Of a stretch of 40,243 nt of DNA, positions 23,822-31,857 are shown piece after piece. The DNA comes from Halovenus sp. Lineage in GTDB: Archaea > Halobacteriota > Halobacteria > Halobacteriales > Haloarculaceae. The number at the start of each line of letters is the position of its first letter. Positions within the stretch are counted from its first letter, which is position 1. The translations under genes were made by a program, and so were the position numbers. Under the pieces are notes generated by a model. That model saw only the letters and a list, made by a program, of their open reading frames with translations. It was not told where the DNA came from and searched no databases. The stretch spans positions 1 to 40,243 of the forward strand of contig JAQCNR010000459.1 in NCBI GenBank assembly GCA_028274925.1, in the 5' to 3' direction.

Positions 23822-24613
23822 ATGTCCGCCCAAACAAAGTCCGTCCTCTTGGCCCTCCTGCTCGTTTTGACCCTTCCGCTCGCGGGCTGTGCAGGGCTTA
23901 CCGACGGTGATACTGACGACGATACGACTCCGGATGTCGACGGCGAACAGCTTCGAGCCGACTCACTCGACGCGATGGCAAGCGTCGAGACGGTGCGTGT
24001 GACACAGGAGGTGACGATGGACCTCGGCGGCGAGTCCGTGACGTCCACGAGCGATGGTGTGATGGACCTCGAAGCCGAGAAGTTGCGGTTCACGACTAGC
24101 AGTTCTATCGCCGGAACCGACTTCGAGCAAGAGCAATACCTCATCGGTGACACGATGTACCTGCGGTCGGAAGCACTCGACGGCTGGGTCAAACAGAACG
24201 TCTCAGGATTCAATGCTTGGGGGAACAACCAGTTCGCCCAGCAACAGCGACTCCTCGAAAACGCGACGCTCGACGTGACCGGCCAGCAGACTGTCGATGG
24301 GAACGAGGTTTACGTGACGAAACTCGACATCGACGGCGAGATGCTGACCGCCCTCGCCAACGAGCAGGCCGGTGACATCTCGGACCAACTCGCCCCGGAC
24401 GTCTCCTTCAACAACGCGAGCGTCACTCAGCACATCGACGTTGAGACCAACCGTGTCCGATACACGAAACTCCAGTACAGCCTCACGGTCCGGGGGCAGG
24501 ACGCTACCTTCACGCTCGAACAACGATTCAGCGAGTTCAACGAGCCAGTCGATATCGAACTGCCCGAGGAGGCGAAATCTGCGAAGTCTATCGAAGAAAC
24601 CTACAGCAACTAA
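23822..24613 (+). CDS. Secreted lipoprotein, LppX/DUF6612-like beta-fold
   Basis: 263 residues. The signal peptide VLLALLLVLTLPLAGC has a lipobox with Cys23 as the lipid-attached residue. An acidic linker TDGDTDDDTTPDVDG leads into a domain with DAMASVETVRVTQEVTMDLG, YLIGDTMYLRSEALDGWVKQ and HIDVETNRVRYTKLQYSLTV. This is the half-barrel pattern of LppX/LolA-like carriers. It should be anchored to the outer face of the membrane and bind a lipid or hydrophobic ligand. ATG 23822 gives the signal peptide directly; a frame from 23762 adds a non-signal extension. It follows uvrA by 65 bp but is probably independent. Confidence 0.82.
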   Translation: MSAQTKSVLLALLLVLTLPLAGCAGLTDGDTDDDTTPDVDGEQLRADSLDAMASVETVRVTQEVTMDLGGESVTSTSDGVMDLEAEKLRFTTSSSIAGTDFEQEQYLIGDTMYLRSEALDGWVKQNVSGFNAWGNNQFAQQQRLLENATLDVTGQQTVDGNEVYVTKLDIDGEMLTALANEQAGDISDQLAPDVSFNNASVTQHIDVETNRVRYTKLQYSLTVRGQDATFTLEQRFSEFNEPVDIELPEEAKSAKSIEETYSN

Positions 24614-24624
24614 CCCGACGACGC

Positions 24625-24801
24625 TCACTTATCACCGGCAAAATAACTCGTAAAGAACCCGGAGAAAAACGAGGCGACTGCGACCGAGAGCAACACATCC
24701 GAGAGGTCGTAGCTCTCCTCGTCTCCGGCAGTGTATTTCGTGATTGCAACGCCGATAACCAGTGAGATGATTCCGTTCGTGAGGTCGTGTTTCAGACTCA
24801 T
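24625..24801 (-). CDS. Small membrane protein (58 aa)
   Basis: 58 residues with two hydrophobic helices: LTNGIISLVIGVAITKYTAG and DVLLSVAVASFFSGFFTSYF, joined by the acidic DEESYDLS. The ATG at 24801 gives MSLKHDLTN. Small two-helix proteins of this kind are widespread and unassigned in haloarchaea. It is convergent with the lipoprotein gene, with an 11-bp gap. I do not recognise a named family. Confidence 0.65.
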   Translation of the reverse strand: MSLKHDLTNGIISLVIGVAITKYTAGDEESYDLSDVLLSVAVASFFSGFFTSYFAGDK

Positions 24802-24832
24802 ATGTACCTCTTGTGCCTGCGTTTGCAAATAA

Positions 24833-25078
24833 CTACTTCCGCTGGTGACGCTCCTCGAGCGCCTCGTACTCTTCGTCGGGAATGGTGGCTTCCTCGACCG
24901 GTTGACTTTCAGGATGCGGCCCACCGTGGGAGGACAACACCGACACGTCCAGCCGCGAACGGAGAAAGCCGCTGTCAGAATCGTCGCTCTCTCCCGAGCC
25001 ACCACCACTCTCCTCGTCGTCAGCGGCCGTTTCGACCTCATCTGTCGAGTTGAGCCAAGACCAGATGGCACGGAGCAT
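24833..25078 (-). CDS. Small acidic hypothetical protein (81 aa)
   Basis: 81 residues starting MLRAIWSWLNSTDEVETAAD. An amphipathic N-terminal helix is followed by a Ser/Gly/Asp-rich linker (EESGGGSGESDDSDSG) and a more ordered end RLDVSVLSSHGGPHPESQPV then EEATIPDEEYEALEERHQRK. ATG 25078 was taken; a TTG two codons upstream is the alternative. It lies upstream of the small membrane protein gene on the same strand with a 31-bp gap, so the two are probably cotranscribed. Function unknown. Confidence 0.6.
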   Translation of the reverse strand: MLRAIWSWLNSTDEVETAADDEESGGGSGESDDSDSGFLRSRLDVSVLSSHGGPHPESQPVEEATIPDEEYEALEERHQRK

Positions 25079-25246
25079 ACGCAACTATTCGACGCTCGGC
25101 ATGATGAATCTAGTCCCTCGTTTCTCGTTCAGAACAAACGAAGTTACCAGAGAAATTGGTGCCCGGTGAGTAGTGTGGGCTCTCTGTTTTCAGCGTCTGA
25201 TATGCGCGCAGAAAGTTATTTGAAGGTCCCTGCGTGGAATCTATGT

Positions 25247-26482
25247 ATGGTATCGCTGCCCGCCGACGTGTTACTCGGATTTTACTTGGGCGCACTCGTT
25301 GGCGTCGTGCCGGCGCTGTCGGTCTGGGCAGCCAGTTTCGGCTTTCGCTACCGCGAAGGTCTGTCGCTGCCGCGGGTGGGTGCGGTCGGCCTCGGCCTCG
25401 CGGTTGCGGCCGCGAACGGATTCGTACTCGCTATGGTTGGCGAACCCGTCTTTGACTCTGCCGGCCCGCTACGCTTCGGGTTGGCCGTCGTGTTCGTCGT
25501 CGCTGGCTCGCTGTACGCCCACAGCAAAGGCGACATCGCCGCCGGAGAGTTCCCGCAGCGACTCTCGCTGACGGACTTTGGCGGACAAGGTATCTCGACC
25601 GACCGGGCGGAACTTGTCGATGACGGCGCAGAAGTCCGAATTCGGGTTGTCGGTGCCGTCACTGACGTCGAGGGCTACCCCGAACTGCCGGAGGAACTGC
25701 GTGCACAGATTGCCAACGCAGAGTTCGAGCTGCCGGCGGACCTGCGCCTGTCCGAACTCGAACGACGAGTTGCCGACCGACTGGAGACGACCTACGACCT
25801 CGCAACCGCAGACGTCGACATCGACGACCGCGGCCGGGCACAGGTTGCCGCCGCTCCACCCTTCTCGGGGCTGTCGAAACGTGTCGGCGGCGGCCGCCAC
25901 GCAGTCACCGTTTCGGGACTCGTCCCAACTGGAATCGCACGCGGCGACGAGGTGACGGTTATCACGCCCGGCGCACAGGTTCGCGGGACAGTTATCAGCG
26001 CTCGCTCGGCGGGCCCACCGCCGAAGGAAGCACCTGACATCGAACCACGGTCGGACGACGACCCTGTTGAGGAGGACCGCCCACCGCGACGGGTCCGGAC
26101 ACCGACCACTAACGGTGGCGACGGACAGGTGACCGTTGCCGTCACGCGCACCGACGTGCAGCCGCTTTTGCGGGCCGGAGAGACGAAAATTGTCGTCGAA
26201 TCGCGTGAACTCGACCGCGAGTACGAGGTGGTCTCGATGCTCCGTCGGGCTGGCCACCAGATCCAGCGGATTGCCGTTCGGTCTGGTGACTACCTCGATG
26301 GCCGCGCGCTGGGTCGGAGTGTCCTCCGTGACGAACACGACGTTGCGGTGCTAGCGGTCCGGAAAGACGAGGGCTGGCTGATCGCACCCGACGGCGACAT
26401 CCTGCTCGACTCCGGGGACGAACTGTTTGCGGCGGGGACACGAGAGAACCTGACGGCCTTCGAGTCCGGTGGTGTCTCATGA
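25247..26482 (+). CDS. Membrane protein with C-terminal TrkA-C (RCK_C)-like domain, first of a pair
   Basis: 411 residues. Three predicted helices occupy the N-terminus: FYLGALVGVVPALSVWAASF, VGAVGLGLAVAAANGFVLAM and GLAVVFVVAGSLYAHSKG. There follow a beta-rich soluble region, a proline/acidic linker (about 245-280, PPPKEAPDIEPRSDDDPVEE), and a C-terminal domain with VVSMLRRAGHQIQRIAVRSG and VRKDEGWLIAPDGDILLDSG then DELFAAGT. This has the TrkA-C pattern of ligand-sensing domains in K+ transport. No pore helix with a TVGYG-type filter and no TrkA-N nucleotide-binding domain is visible. The next gene overlaps or abuts it. An ion-transport regulator is plausible, not proven. Confidence 0.7.
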   Translation: MVSLPADVLLGFYLGALVGVVPALSVWAASFGFRYREGLSLPRVGAVGLGLAVAAANGFVLAMVGEPVFDSAGPLRFGLAVVFVVAGSLYAHSKGDIAAGEFPQRLSLTDFGGQGISTDRAELVDDGAEVRIRVVGAVTDVEGYPELPEELRAQIANAEFELPADLRLSELERRVADRLETTYDLATADVDIDDRGRAQVAAAPPFSGLSKRVGGGRHAVTVSGLVPTGIARGDEVTVITPGAQVRGTVISARSAGPPPKEAPDIEPRSDDDPVEEDRPPRRVRTPTTNGGDGQVTVAVTRTDVQPLLRAGETKIVVESRELDREYEVVSMLRRAGHQIQRIAVRSGDYLDGRALGRSVLRDEHDVAVLAVRKDEGWLIAPDGDILLDSGDELFAAGTRENLTAFESGGVS

Positions 26483-26507
26483 GTCGTCCCCACAGGGGTG
26501 GTCCGCT

Positions 26508-28631
26508 GTGACGGTCGTGTTGTCGACAGTTGCGACCGTCGAGAGCGGGGCGTCGGTTATCACGCAACTGCTCGGTATCGCGGCGATGGCGGTGGTTCCA
26601 GCGGCGCTTGCTGCGCTGGCGTATCGGGCCGCTGCCGAGGACCAGATTCCGCCGTGGCTCGCTATCGCTGCCGGCGTCGCGGTCGTTGCGCTGTACCTCG
26701 GGACGACCCCAGCACTGGCGGTGTTGTTCGACGAGACTGTCCCGTCGCAACTCTCGACGACACTGTTCAACGTTGGTGCGCTGGTGCTCGCAGTCGCTGG
26801 CGCGGCGGTCGGCCGCGAGGTTGGCGACCGGTTCGGTGCCGAGGTACTCCGCTGGCACCCCACACAGAATGCCGGCCAGGAGGTTAGCCAACTCGCACAG
26901 GCTGTCGGGCAGGTCACGACAGTGTCGCTGCCGGCGGCCATCGAGGACGCACCAGGATACGACCCTGTTCCCCGGCGAACGAAGACGGAGTTGGCTGGCT
27001 CGGAGTTCGTCTTCCCGCGTGGGCTGACCGTCGAAGAACTCGAAGACCGCCTTGCCGAGCAGTTGCGCTCGGATTACGGGGTTGGCGTTGCAGACATCCA
27101 ATTCGACGAGTACGGCGACCTCGAATCGCTGGCGGTTGGGACCCGCGCGGCTGGTATTGGTGCGACGCTGCCGCCGGCAACCAACGCCGTGGCAGTCCGG
27201 GCCGACCCCGGCTTCTCGGCCAGTACTGGCGATGTTGTGCAGGTCTGGGAGCCTGACTCGATGCGGCGGGTCTGCACCGGCGAACTGCGGGGCGTCGCCG
27301 ACGACGTCGTGACAATTGCTATCGACGCAGCAGACACCCCGAAGGTCGACCCGACGCGGCGGTACCGACTCGTCACCCTGCCGGTCGATGACCGCCCAGA
27401 CCGGGAGTTCGCTTCGCTGTTGCGCGCTGCCGAGGAGACGTTCTCTACTGCGACAATCGAGGCCGGCAGTCCGCTCCACGGCCAGCCTGTCGGCGCGCTT
27501 GACCTGACGCTCATCGCTATCCGCCCCGAATCTGGCGACCCGGTTCCGTTCCCGGACAGCGAGTACCGCCTCGCGCCGGGTGACCTGCTCTTTGTCATCG
27601 CCACGCCGGGCCACCTGCGCCGACTCGAAGCCGGGGCGACTGCGCTCGACCCGACAGTTGCGAGTGCACCAGCGTTGTCGACTGACGAGTCCGACCCGGT
27701 CGAGAGCATCCAGACTGCCGACGCGACGGCGACTGCTCGCGAGGAACCAACCGGCGCGGATGGCCTTCCGGCCGGCGAGAGTGACGACGACGCTTCGGAC
27801 GAGCCAACGGCTGGCGAGCAACCCGCCGCTGAGCCGACGGCTGCGGAGGACCCTGCCACTAAGCCGACGACCGCTGCGGACTCCGCCACGACTGCAGGGT
27901 TGGAGTCATTCCAGAAAATCAAGGCAAACGCCGAGGAGAACGACCCAACCGAGCAAGCAGACACGGCGGAGGCAGCCACGAACGGAGACAGCACGTCGTT
28001 CGACGAACTCAAATCCGAGTTCGAGTCCGGCGACGCCGACTGGGAGGACGACGCTGCCGAGTCAGCCGATGAGCCACGTTCGTCTGAGACTGATGAGTCA
28101 GCCGACGCGGACCTTCCGGAGTCCGACGAAATCGAGATTGCGTTCGCCGACGAGAAGGACAGCGAGTCTGAAGCGCCAGACGATGACTCAGACGACGGCG
28201 GCGACGAACTCGTCAGCCTCGACGAGGCGGACATCAGTTTCGACGACGATGACGACGACGCTGACGCAGACGACACAGGCGACGAACTCGGCGGAATCGA
28301 TATCGATGAGAACCTGCAGGGCGACGCCGAGGCGGATATCTCGGACGATATCGGTGACCTGGAATTCGAGGACAACACCGAGGATGTCTCCGAATTAGAC
28401 CTTTCTGAGGACGAGGGACCATTCGCTGCCGATGACGAGGACGCGGATGACGAGGATGACCAAGTGGATGATGACGACGACGCGGACGACGAGGAGGACG
28501 CAGACGATGATTCAAGCAGTGGCGGCGGTAGTTCGTTCGCGCAGTTGAAAGAGGAGTTCGAGTCCGGCGACGCCGACTGGGAAGACGATGTCTCGGACAG
28601 TCCGGGCGGAGACATGCGACTTGACGAGTAA
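26508..28631 (+). CDS. Membrane protein with TrkA-C-like domain and long acidic repeat tail, second of the pair
   Basis: About 707 residues. The start is uncertain: GTG at 26508 leaves a short lead to helix 1, while GTG 26469 or 26472 would overlap the previous gene. Three helices (ITQLLGIAAMAVVPAALAAL, PWLAIAAGVAVVALYLGTTP, LFNVGALVLAVAGAAV) and a soluble region mirror the preceding protein, ending in a TrkA-C-like segment with DLTLIAIRPESGDPVPFPDS and YRLAPGDLLFVIATPGHL. The last 300 residues are almost all D, E, S and A. They carry SFDELKSEFESGDADWEDD and SFAQLKEEFESGDADWEDD. The paralogous pair likely forms one complex. Confidence 0.72.
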   Translation: MTVVLSTVATVESGASVITQLLGIAAMAVVPAALAALAYRAAAEDQIPPWLAIAAGVAVVALYLGTTPALAVLFDETVPSQLSTTLFNVGALVLAVAGAAVGREVGDRFGAEVLRWHPTQNAGQEVSQLAQAVGQVTTVSLPAAIEDAPGYDPVPRRTKTELAGSEFVFPRGLTVEELEDRLAEQLRSDYGVGVADIQFDEYGDLESLAVGTRAAGIGATLPPATNAVAVRADPGFSASTGDVVQVWEPDSMRRVCTGELRGVADDVVTIAIDAADTPKVDPTRRYRLVTLPVDDRPDREFASLLRAAEETFSTATIEAGSPLHGQPVGALDLTLIAIRPESGDPVPFPDSEYRLAPGDLLFVIATPGHLRRLEAGATALDPTVASAPALSTDESDPVESIQTADATATAREEPTGADGLPAGESDDDASDEPTAGEQPAAEPTAAEDPATKPTTAADSATTAGLESFQKIKANAEENDPTEQADTAEAATNGDSTSFDELKSEFESGDADWEDDAAESADEPRSSETDESADADLPESDEIEIAFADEKDSESEAPDDDSDDGGDELVSLDEADISFDDDDDDADADDTGDELGGIDIDENLQGDAEADISDDIGDLEFEDNTEDVSELDLSEDEGPFAADDEDADDEDDQVDDDDDADDEEDADDDSSSGGGSSFAQLKEEFESGDADWEDDVSDSPGGDMRLDE
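28017..28045 (+). repeat. 29-bp direct repeat, copy 1
   Basis: This stretch is identical to 28554-28582 and encodes EFESGDADW within the acidic tail. The copies are 537 bp apart and in frame. Identity at the nucleotide level, including wobble positions, points to recent duplication or gene conversion. Confidence 0.85.
28554..28582 (+). repeat. 29-bp direct repeat, copy 2
   Basis: Second copy of the repeat at 28017, 537 bp downstream and in the same reading frame, near the end of the acidic-tail protein. Differences begin right after it (GGACGACG versus AGACGATG). Confidence 0.85.
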
Positions 28632-28663
28632 TCCTCTTTGCTCTCGACGGCCGTAGAGGTGGT

Positions 28664-28945
28664 ATGCGCTGGAAACTATTCGCGACACTCTCCGAGACGG
28701 TCGGTGACAACGTCGTCGAGGTGCCGGTCGATGTGGAAGAGCCAACGCTGCGTGACGCCTTCGACGCGCTGCTCGCCGCGTATCCGGACCTCGAACCACA
28801 AGTGCTCGACGACGACGACACACTACAGGACCATCTCCGAATTCTCTCTGACGGCGAAGACCCGTTTCACTCGGCGACAGGCTGGGACACTGACGTCTCT
28901 GACGTTGGAGAACTCGCGATGTTTCCGCCGGTAACCGGCGGATAG
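28664..28945 (+). CDS. SAMP1-like ubiquitin-like small archaeal modifier
   Basis: 93 residues with a MoaD/ubiquitin-like beta-grasp fold: MRWKLFATLSETVGDNVVEV, DAFDALLAAYPDLEPQVLDD, and the terminal ELAMFPPVTGG. The diglycine end is activated by an E1-like UbaA in haloarchaea and joined to lysines of target proteins (sampylation) or used as a sulfur carrier for molybdopterin. The N-terminal WKLFA and C-terminal FPPV[ST]GG match Haloferax volcanii SAMP1 as I recall it. The gene starts 32 bp after the acidic-tail membrane protein and is probably cotranscribed. The convergent pckA gene ends 2 bp away. Confidence 0.88.
   Translation: MRWKLFATLSETVGDNVVEVPVDVEEPTLRDAFDALLAAYPDLEPQVLDDDDTLQDHLRILSDGEDPFHSATGWDTDVSDVGELAMFPPVTGG
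28925..28941. terminator. Perfect inverted repeat covering the SAMP diglycine codons
   Basis: CCGCCGG-TAA-CCGGCGG has a 7-bp GC-only stem and a 3-nt loop. It encodes the PVTGG end of the modifier and lies between the two convergent stop codons' region. It may help end or stabilise both transcripts. Confidence 0.45.
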
Positions 28946-28947
28946 CA

Positions 28948-30468
28948 CTAGTAGACTGCGTCGGCGATTTCTTGCGGGAGATTCTCGAACTGTTCGAGGT
29001 ACTCCCGGCGCTCGGTCCGGAGGCGTTCGAGTTCGGCCTCGAAGTCGTCGTAGTGCGCTGGCGGATAGAACGGCTCGACATCGATCCCAGGCACTGAGTC
29101 GGGTACCTCGAAGCCGAAGGTGTCGTCGGCTCGCCAGGTGATGTCGCCGCGGGCAGCACCGACGAGAATCTTCACCGACTCGCGAACACCGATATCGGCC
29201 TTGCTCGGGCCGACGTGGCCGGTGTTGATAATGAAACACTCGACGTTGTTGTCGGCGATGAGTTCACGGAATCGGTCACCCTCTTCGCCGGGCGGGCCGA
29301 CGATGAAGGGGTTCGTCCCGACGACGCGGATGGACTCACCCGCAGCGTCTGGGTCGCCAGCGCTGGTCTGGATGGACTCGCCGAGCATGAACGCCACGGC
29401 GGCTTGTTTGTCGTTGAGGCGTGCCACCGGGGGCATGGCCGGATTCCGCGTAATGAAGAACACTTGGTCGACGCCCTCGGCCATGTCGATATCTTCCGAG
29501 GCCGAAGAGAGGTCCTCACGCCGGATGACCGCCCGTCCGTTCGCGGTCAGTTCTGTATTATCGAAGTCGACAGTGCCGTCCTCGTCGACCCAGACGTTCT
29601 CGAAGACAGCTTCGTCGTCAGTTGCCGCCTCGTAGAGTGCGGGCTGTTCGTCTTCGTCGAGTCCGTCTGTCTTGATGTACAGGCCGTTGCCCTCGCTGCC
29701 AGTCACCTGTCCGTCTGGCAGCAGCGCACAGACATCGTCCTGTAGCATCTCTGTTCCTTCTGGTTCGTCCAGCCAACAGCCGTGGCCGGTCAGCGTCGAT
29801 TTCCCTGTGGCGCTGAGACCGAGAAATGCCTGTCCAACCGTCCTTACTTCGCCGTCCGATTCGATGGTGACGCGTTTGCTCCCTGCGTGGATGCCGAGTC
29901 CCCCCTGCTCTTTGACTCGGCGCATGAACAGTCGCAGGAACGATTTCTTCGCCTCACCGGTGTAGTCGCTGCCCAGCACGAAGGTTAGCCCCTCGTCCGG
30001 CAGGACGCGAATGCGCCGTTCGTTGTCCACCTGTTCGTCCCACTCCGGTAGCTGAAGGGTCTGGAAATCCGGCTCGCCCGTCGCGGGTTCGAGAAGGTTC
30101 CCCCACGCCAGCGCAATTCGGCTGTATTCCGTGGGCACGAACAGTCGGCAGGTGAACGACGTCTCCTCGTGGCGACCGACCTGCCGGTCGAGACAGACGA
30201 GTTCGCGCTCGGCGGCGGCTGCGAGTCCGTCCGAAATCGCTTCCCAGTCGGCGTCATCGAACTCGTCGTCAATGAGATTTGTTGTCTGGTCCGCGCTCCG
30301 GGACTTTTGCTCGCTCACGTACCGGGGACTCCCGTACTCGGTGGTCCGCTCGTCGTGACTCGCGTATTCCCGCAACTGCTCATTTGTCGGATTATAAACG
30401 ACGTTGTCGGCGACCTCGGGATCCGGGAACTCCTCCGGGAGACGGGATCGTTCCACCCTTTGACTCAT
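28948..30468 (-). CDS. pckA: Phosphoenolpyruvate carboxykinase (ATP)
   Basis: 506 residues, the ATP-dependent type. It catalyses oxaloacetate + ATP to PEP + CO2 + ADP, the entry to gluconeogenesis. The substrate-binding segment LGSDYTGEAKKSFLRLFM has Tyr169 and Lys174/175. The P-loop is GLSATGKST (217-225; the usual form is GLSGTGKTT). The Asp motif is MLQDDVCALLPDG and the later segments are GLYIKTDGLDED and VDQVFFITRNPAMPP. The Gly-to-Ala and Thr-to-Ser P-loop changes are conservative. ATG 30468 begins MSQRVERSRLPEEFPDPEV; longer upstream frames are not conserved in character. It is convergent with the SAMP gene. Confidence 0.92.
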   Translation of the reverse strand: MSQRVERSRLPEEFPDPEVADNVVYNPTNEQLREYASHDERTTEYGSPRYVSEQKSRSADQTTNLIDDEFDDADWEAISDGLAAAAERELVCLDRQVGRHEETSFTCRLFVPTEYSRIALAWGNLLEPATGEPDFQTLQLPEWDEQVDNERRIRVLPDEGLTFVLGSDYTGEAKKSFLRLFMRRVKEQGGLGIHAGSKRVTIESDGEVRTVGQAFLGLSATGKSTLTGHGCWLDEPEGTEMLQDDVCALLPDGQVTGSEGNGLYIKTDGLDEDEQPALYEAATDDEAVFENVWVDEDGTVDFDNTELTANGRAVIRREDLSSASEDIDMAEGVDQVFFITRNPAMPPVARLNDKQAAVAFMLGESIQTSAGDPDAAGESIRVVGTNPFIVGPPGEEGDRFRELIADNNVECFIINTGHVGPSKADIGVRESVKILVGAARGDITWRADDTFGFEVPDSVPGIDVEPFYPPAHYDDFEAELERLRTERREYLEQFENLPQEIADAVY

Positions 30469-30493
30469 GTGGTGTGTACGTCGACTGTCCGGA

Positions 30494-30502
30494 ACATAAA
30501 GT
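30494..30502 (-). promoter_or_regulatory. TATA-like promoter of pckA
   Basis: On the minus strand CAATACTTTATGTTCC places an AT box about 29 bp before the ATG at 30468. A GTACGTCG element (30476-30483) lies between the box and the gene and is the reverse complement of CGACGTAC at 30735-30742. Confidence 0.45.
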
Positions 30503-30725
30503 ATTGGAAATCGCCGGAATCTGCGAGACATTCCCATGCGAGACCCACGCGCTACTCGTCGCACCGGATTTCGTACGGGTGGTGGTAGCCCAATTCTTGA
30601 CGCGTACGCCGAGTGCTCCGCCAATGGGCGGTCAATACCTCTCTGGGCACAAATCTGTGGATGGGTCCCCTCGAGACGATAGATGGTGGTGGATGGAGTT
30701 CTATGGTAATAAGCGCAACAGCTAT

Positions 30726-30742
30726 ACGTACAAACGACGTAC
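30726..30742 (+). promoter_or_regulatory. Two ACGTAC palindromes one helical turn apart
   Basis: ACGTAC occurs at 30726-30731 and 30737-30742, an 11-bp start-to-start spacing, 22-38 bp before the ATG at 30764. The symmetry and phasing suggest a dimeric regulator binding on one DNA face. No regulator is identified. Confidence 0.4.
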
Positions 30743-30763
30743 ATCAGAGTAGAGAAACCCAAC

Positions 30764-31369
30764 ATGTCCGTATACACGAACCCCATCAAGACGACGTTCG
30801 AACTGCAGCGACAGTCGCTGAAACAGGGCCAGGCGTTGCTCACGCAGGGCGTCGACGTCCAGCAGCAGGTCGGCAAGTCGGTGATTGCCGGCATCGAGAG
30901 CCAAGAGCAGTTCCAACGGCGCTTCGTCGAGTTCAATCAGGACGCAGTGACCGACACACTAGAAATCCTCGGAGAGACGTCGGGGCTCGACTCCGAAGAT
31001 TCAGAGCTTCGCGCCAACTTGGACGACGGCTACGACGAACTGCTATCGCGACACGCAGAGCTGTTCGACACCATCACCAAAGAGCTCGGAGAACACGGAA
31101 TCGACCCGTCCGAGGAACTGAGTGCGGACCTGCTGGAGACCATCGACGAGCAACTCGACCTCCTGCTCGAAACACACGAGGAGTTAGAGGCCCAGTCTGT
31201 CGAGGCCGTCGACGACCTCGAAAGCCAGCTCACCGAACTCCGCGAACAGGTCGGTGATGTCAATAAAGAACTCGCCGACGAAGTCGAAGAGCTTCGGGAG
31301 CAGGCGAGTGAGGTCCAGGACCAGATACGGCAGGTCTCAGAAGACGCGGCAGACGCCGTCGAGAACTGA
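30764..31369 (+). CDS. Phasin-like coiled-coil protein
   Basis: 201 residues, nearly all alpha-helical. The N-terminal third contains NPIKTTFELQRQSLKQGQAL, QQQVGKSVIAGIESQEQFQR and FVEFNQDAVTDTLEIL. It resembles haloarchaeal PHA-granule phasins, amphipathic helical proteins coating polyhydroxyalkanoate granules. The rest is a long acidic coiled coil with heptads (ESQLTELREQVGDVNKELAD, EVEELREQASEVQDQIRQVS). It has no cysteines, signal or membrane helix. With the patatin/SDR pair at 1 kb it suggests PHA storage, although the synthase genes phaE/phaC are not here. A generic coiled-coil protein is the alternative. Confidence 0.6.
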   Translation: MSVYTNPIKTTFELQRQSLKQGQALLTQGVDVQQQVGKSVIAGIESQEQFQRRFVEFNQDAVTDTLEILGETSGLDSEDSELRANLDDGYDELLSRHAELFDTITKELGEHGIDPSEELSADLLETIDEQLDLLLETHEELEAQSVEAVDDLESQLTELREQVGDVNKELADEVEELREQASEVQDQIRQVSEDAADAVEN

Positions 31370-31446
31370 CCGCGCTCTCTTTGTTTCTCGGCAGTGAATA
31401 TGTGGGCACAACTTCTATGTAAGTCTCCGGCGTTTGTTATCGACGT

Positions 31447-31857
31447 ATGCCAGTCACTGACGACGACGAGCTTCGTTCCATCCTCGATTACAAACGTGTT
31501 GCCGTTGTCGGGTGTTCGAGCACGCCCGGCAAGGACGCACACGACATCCCGAGTTATCTCGACCGCCAGGGGTACGACATCGTTCCGGTCAACCCCTACG
31601 CCGACGAGGTGCTGGGCAAACAGGCCTACGACTCACTCGGAGAGGTTCCGGGGGACATCGACATCGTCGAGGTGTTCCGACCGAGCGACGAGGTCAGCGG
31701 TATCGTCGACAGTGCACTCTCTCGCGAGGATGTCAAGATTATCTGGCTCCAACTCGGCATCCACGACGACGAGGCCGTCGAGCGCGCCGAAGCGGGGGGC
31801 AAACGAGTCGTCCAGGACCGCTGCATGAAACCTGAACACCAGCGTCTCGTCTCTTAG
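31447..31857 (+). CDS. CoA-binding domain protein
   Basis: 136 residues forming a Rossmann-like CoA_binding domain. The dinucleotide-type loop is VAVVGCSSTPGKDAHDIPSY, followed by IVPVNPYADEVLGKQAYDSL and the strand-loop segment VKIIWLQLGIHDDEAVERAE. The C-terminal region has VVQDRCMKPEHQRL, the conserved cysteine of YccU-type proteins. Stand-alone members bind CoA; their reaction is unknown. It is convergent with the SDR gene, sharing 4 bp at the stops. Confidence 0.9.
   Translation: MPVTDDDELRSILDYKRVAVVGCSSTPGKDAHDIPSYLDRQGYDIVPVNPYADEVLGKQAYDSLGEVPGDIDIVEVFRPSDEVSGIVDSALSREDVKIIWLQLGIHDDEAVERAEAGGKRVVQDRCMKPEHQRLVS

Larger units (their letters stand above)
30469..30763. other. Divergent intergenic region between pckA and the phasin-like gene
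   Basis: 295 bp with a pckA promoter at its left end and, at its right end, two ACGTAC palindromes. The middle (30510-30700) has short overlapping frames on both strands with no protein-like composition, so I see no gene. The AT-rich GTAATAAGCGC near 30705 is a promoter candidate for the right-hand gene. Confidence 0.5.

Noticed and set aside
28017..28582. CRISPR-like or mobile repeat
   Set aside because: Only two copies, in frame within one protein gene and without regular spacers; it is a coding repeat.
27074..28615. 513-residue Ser-rich minus-strand frame
   Set aside because: It is the reverse complement of the GAC/GAG-rich acidic tail, which necessarily reads as poly-Ser; no start signal or domain.
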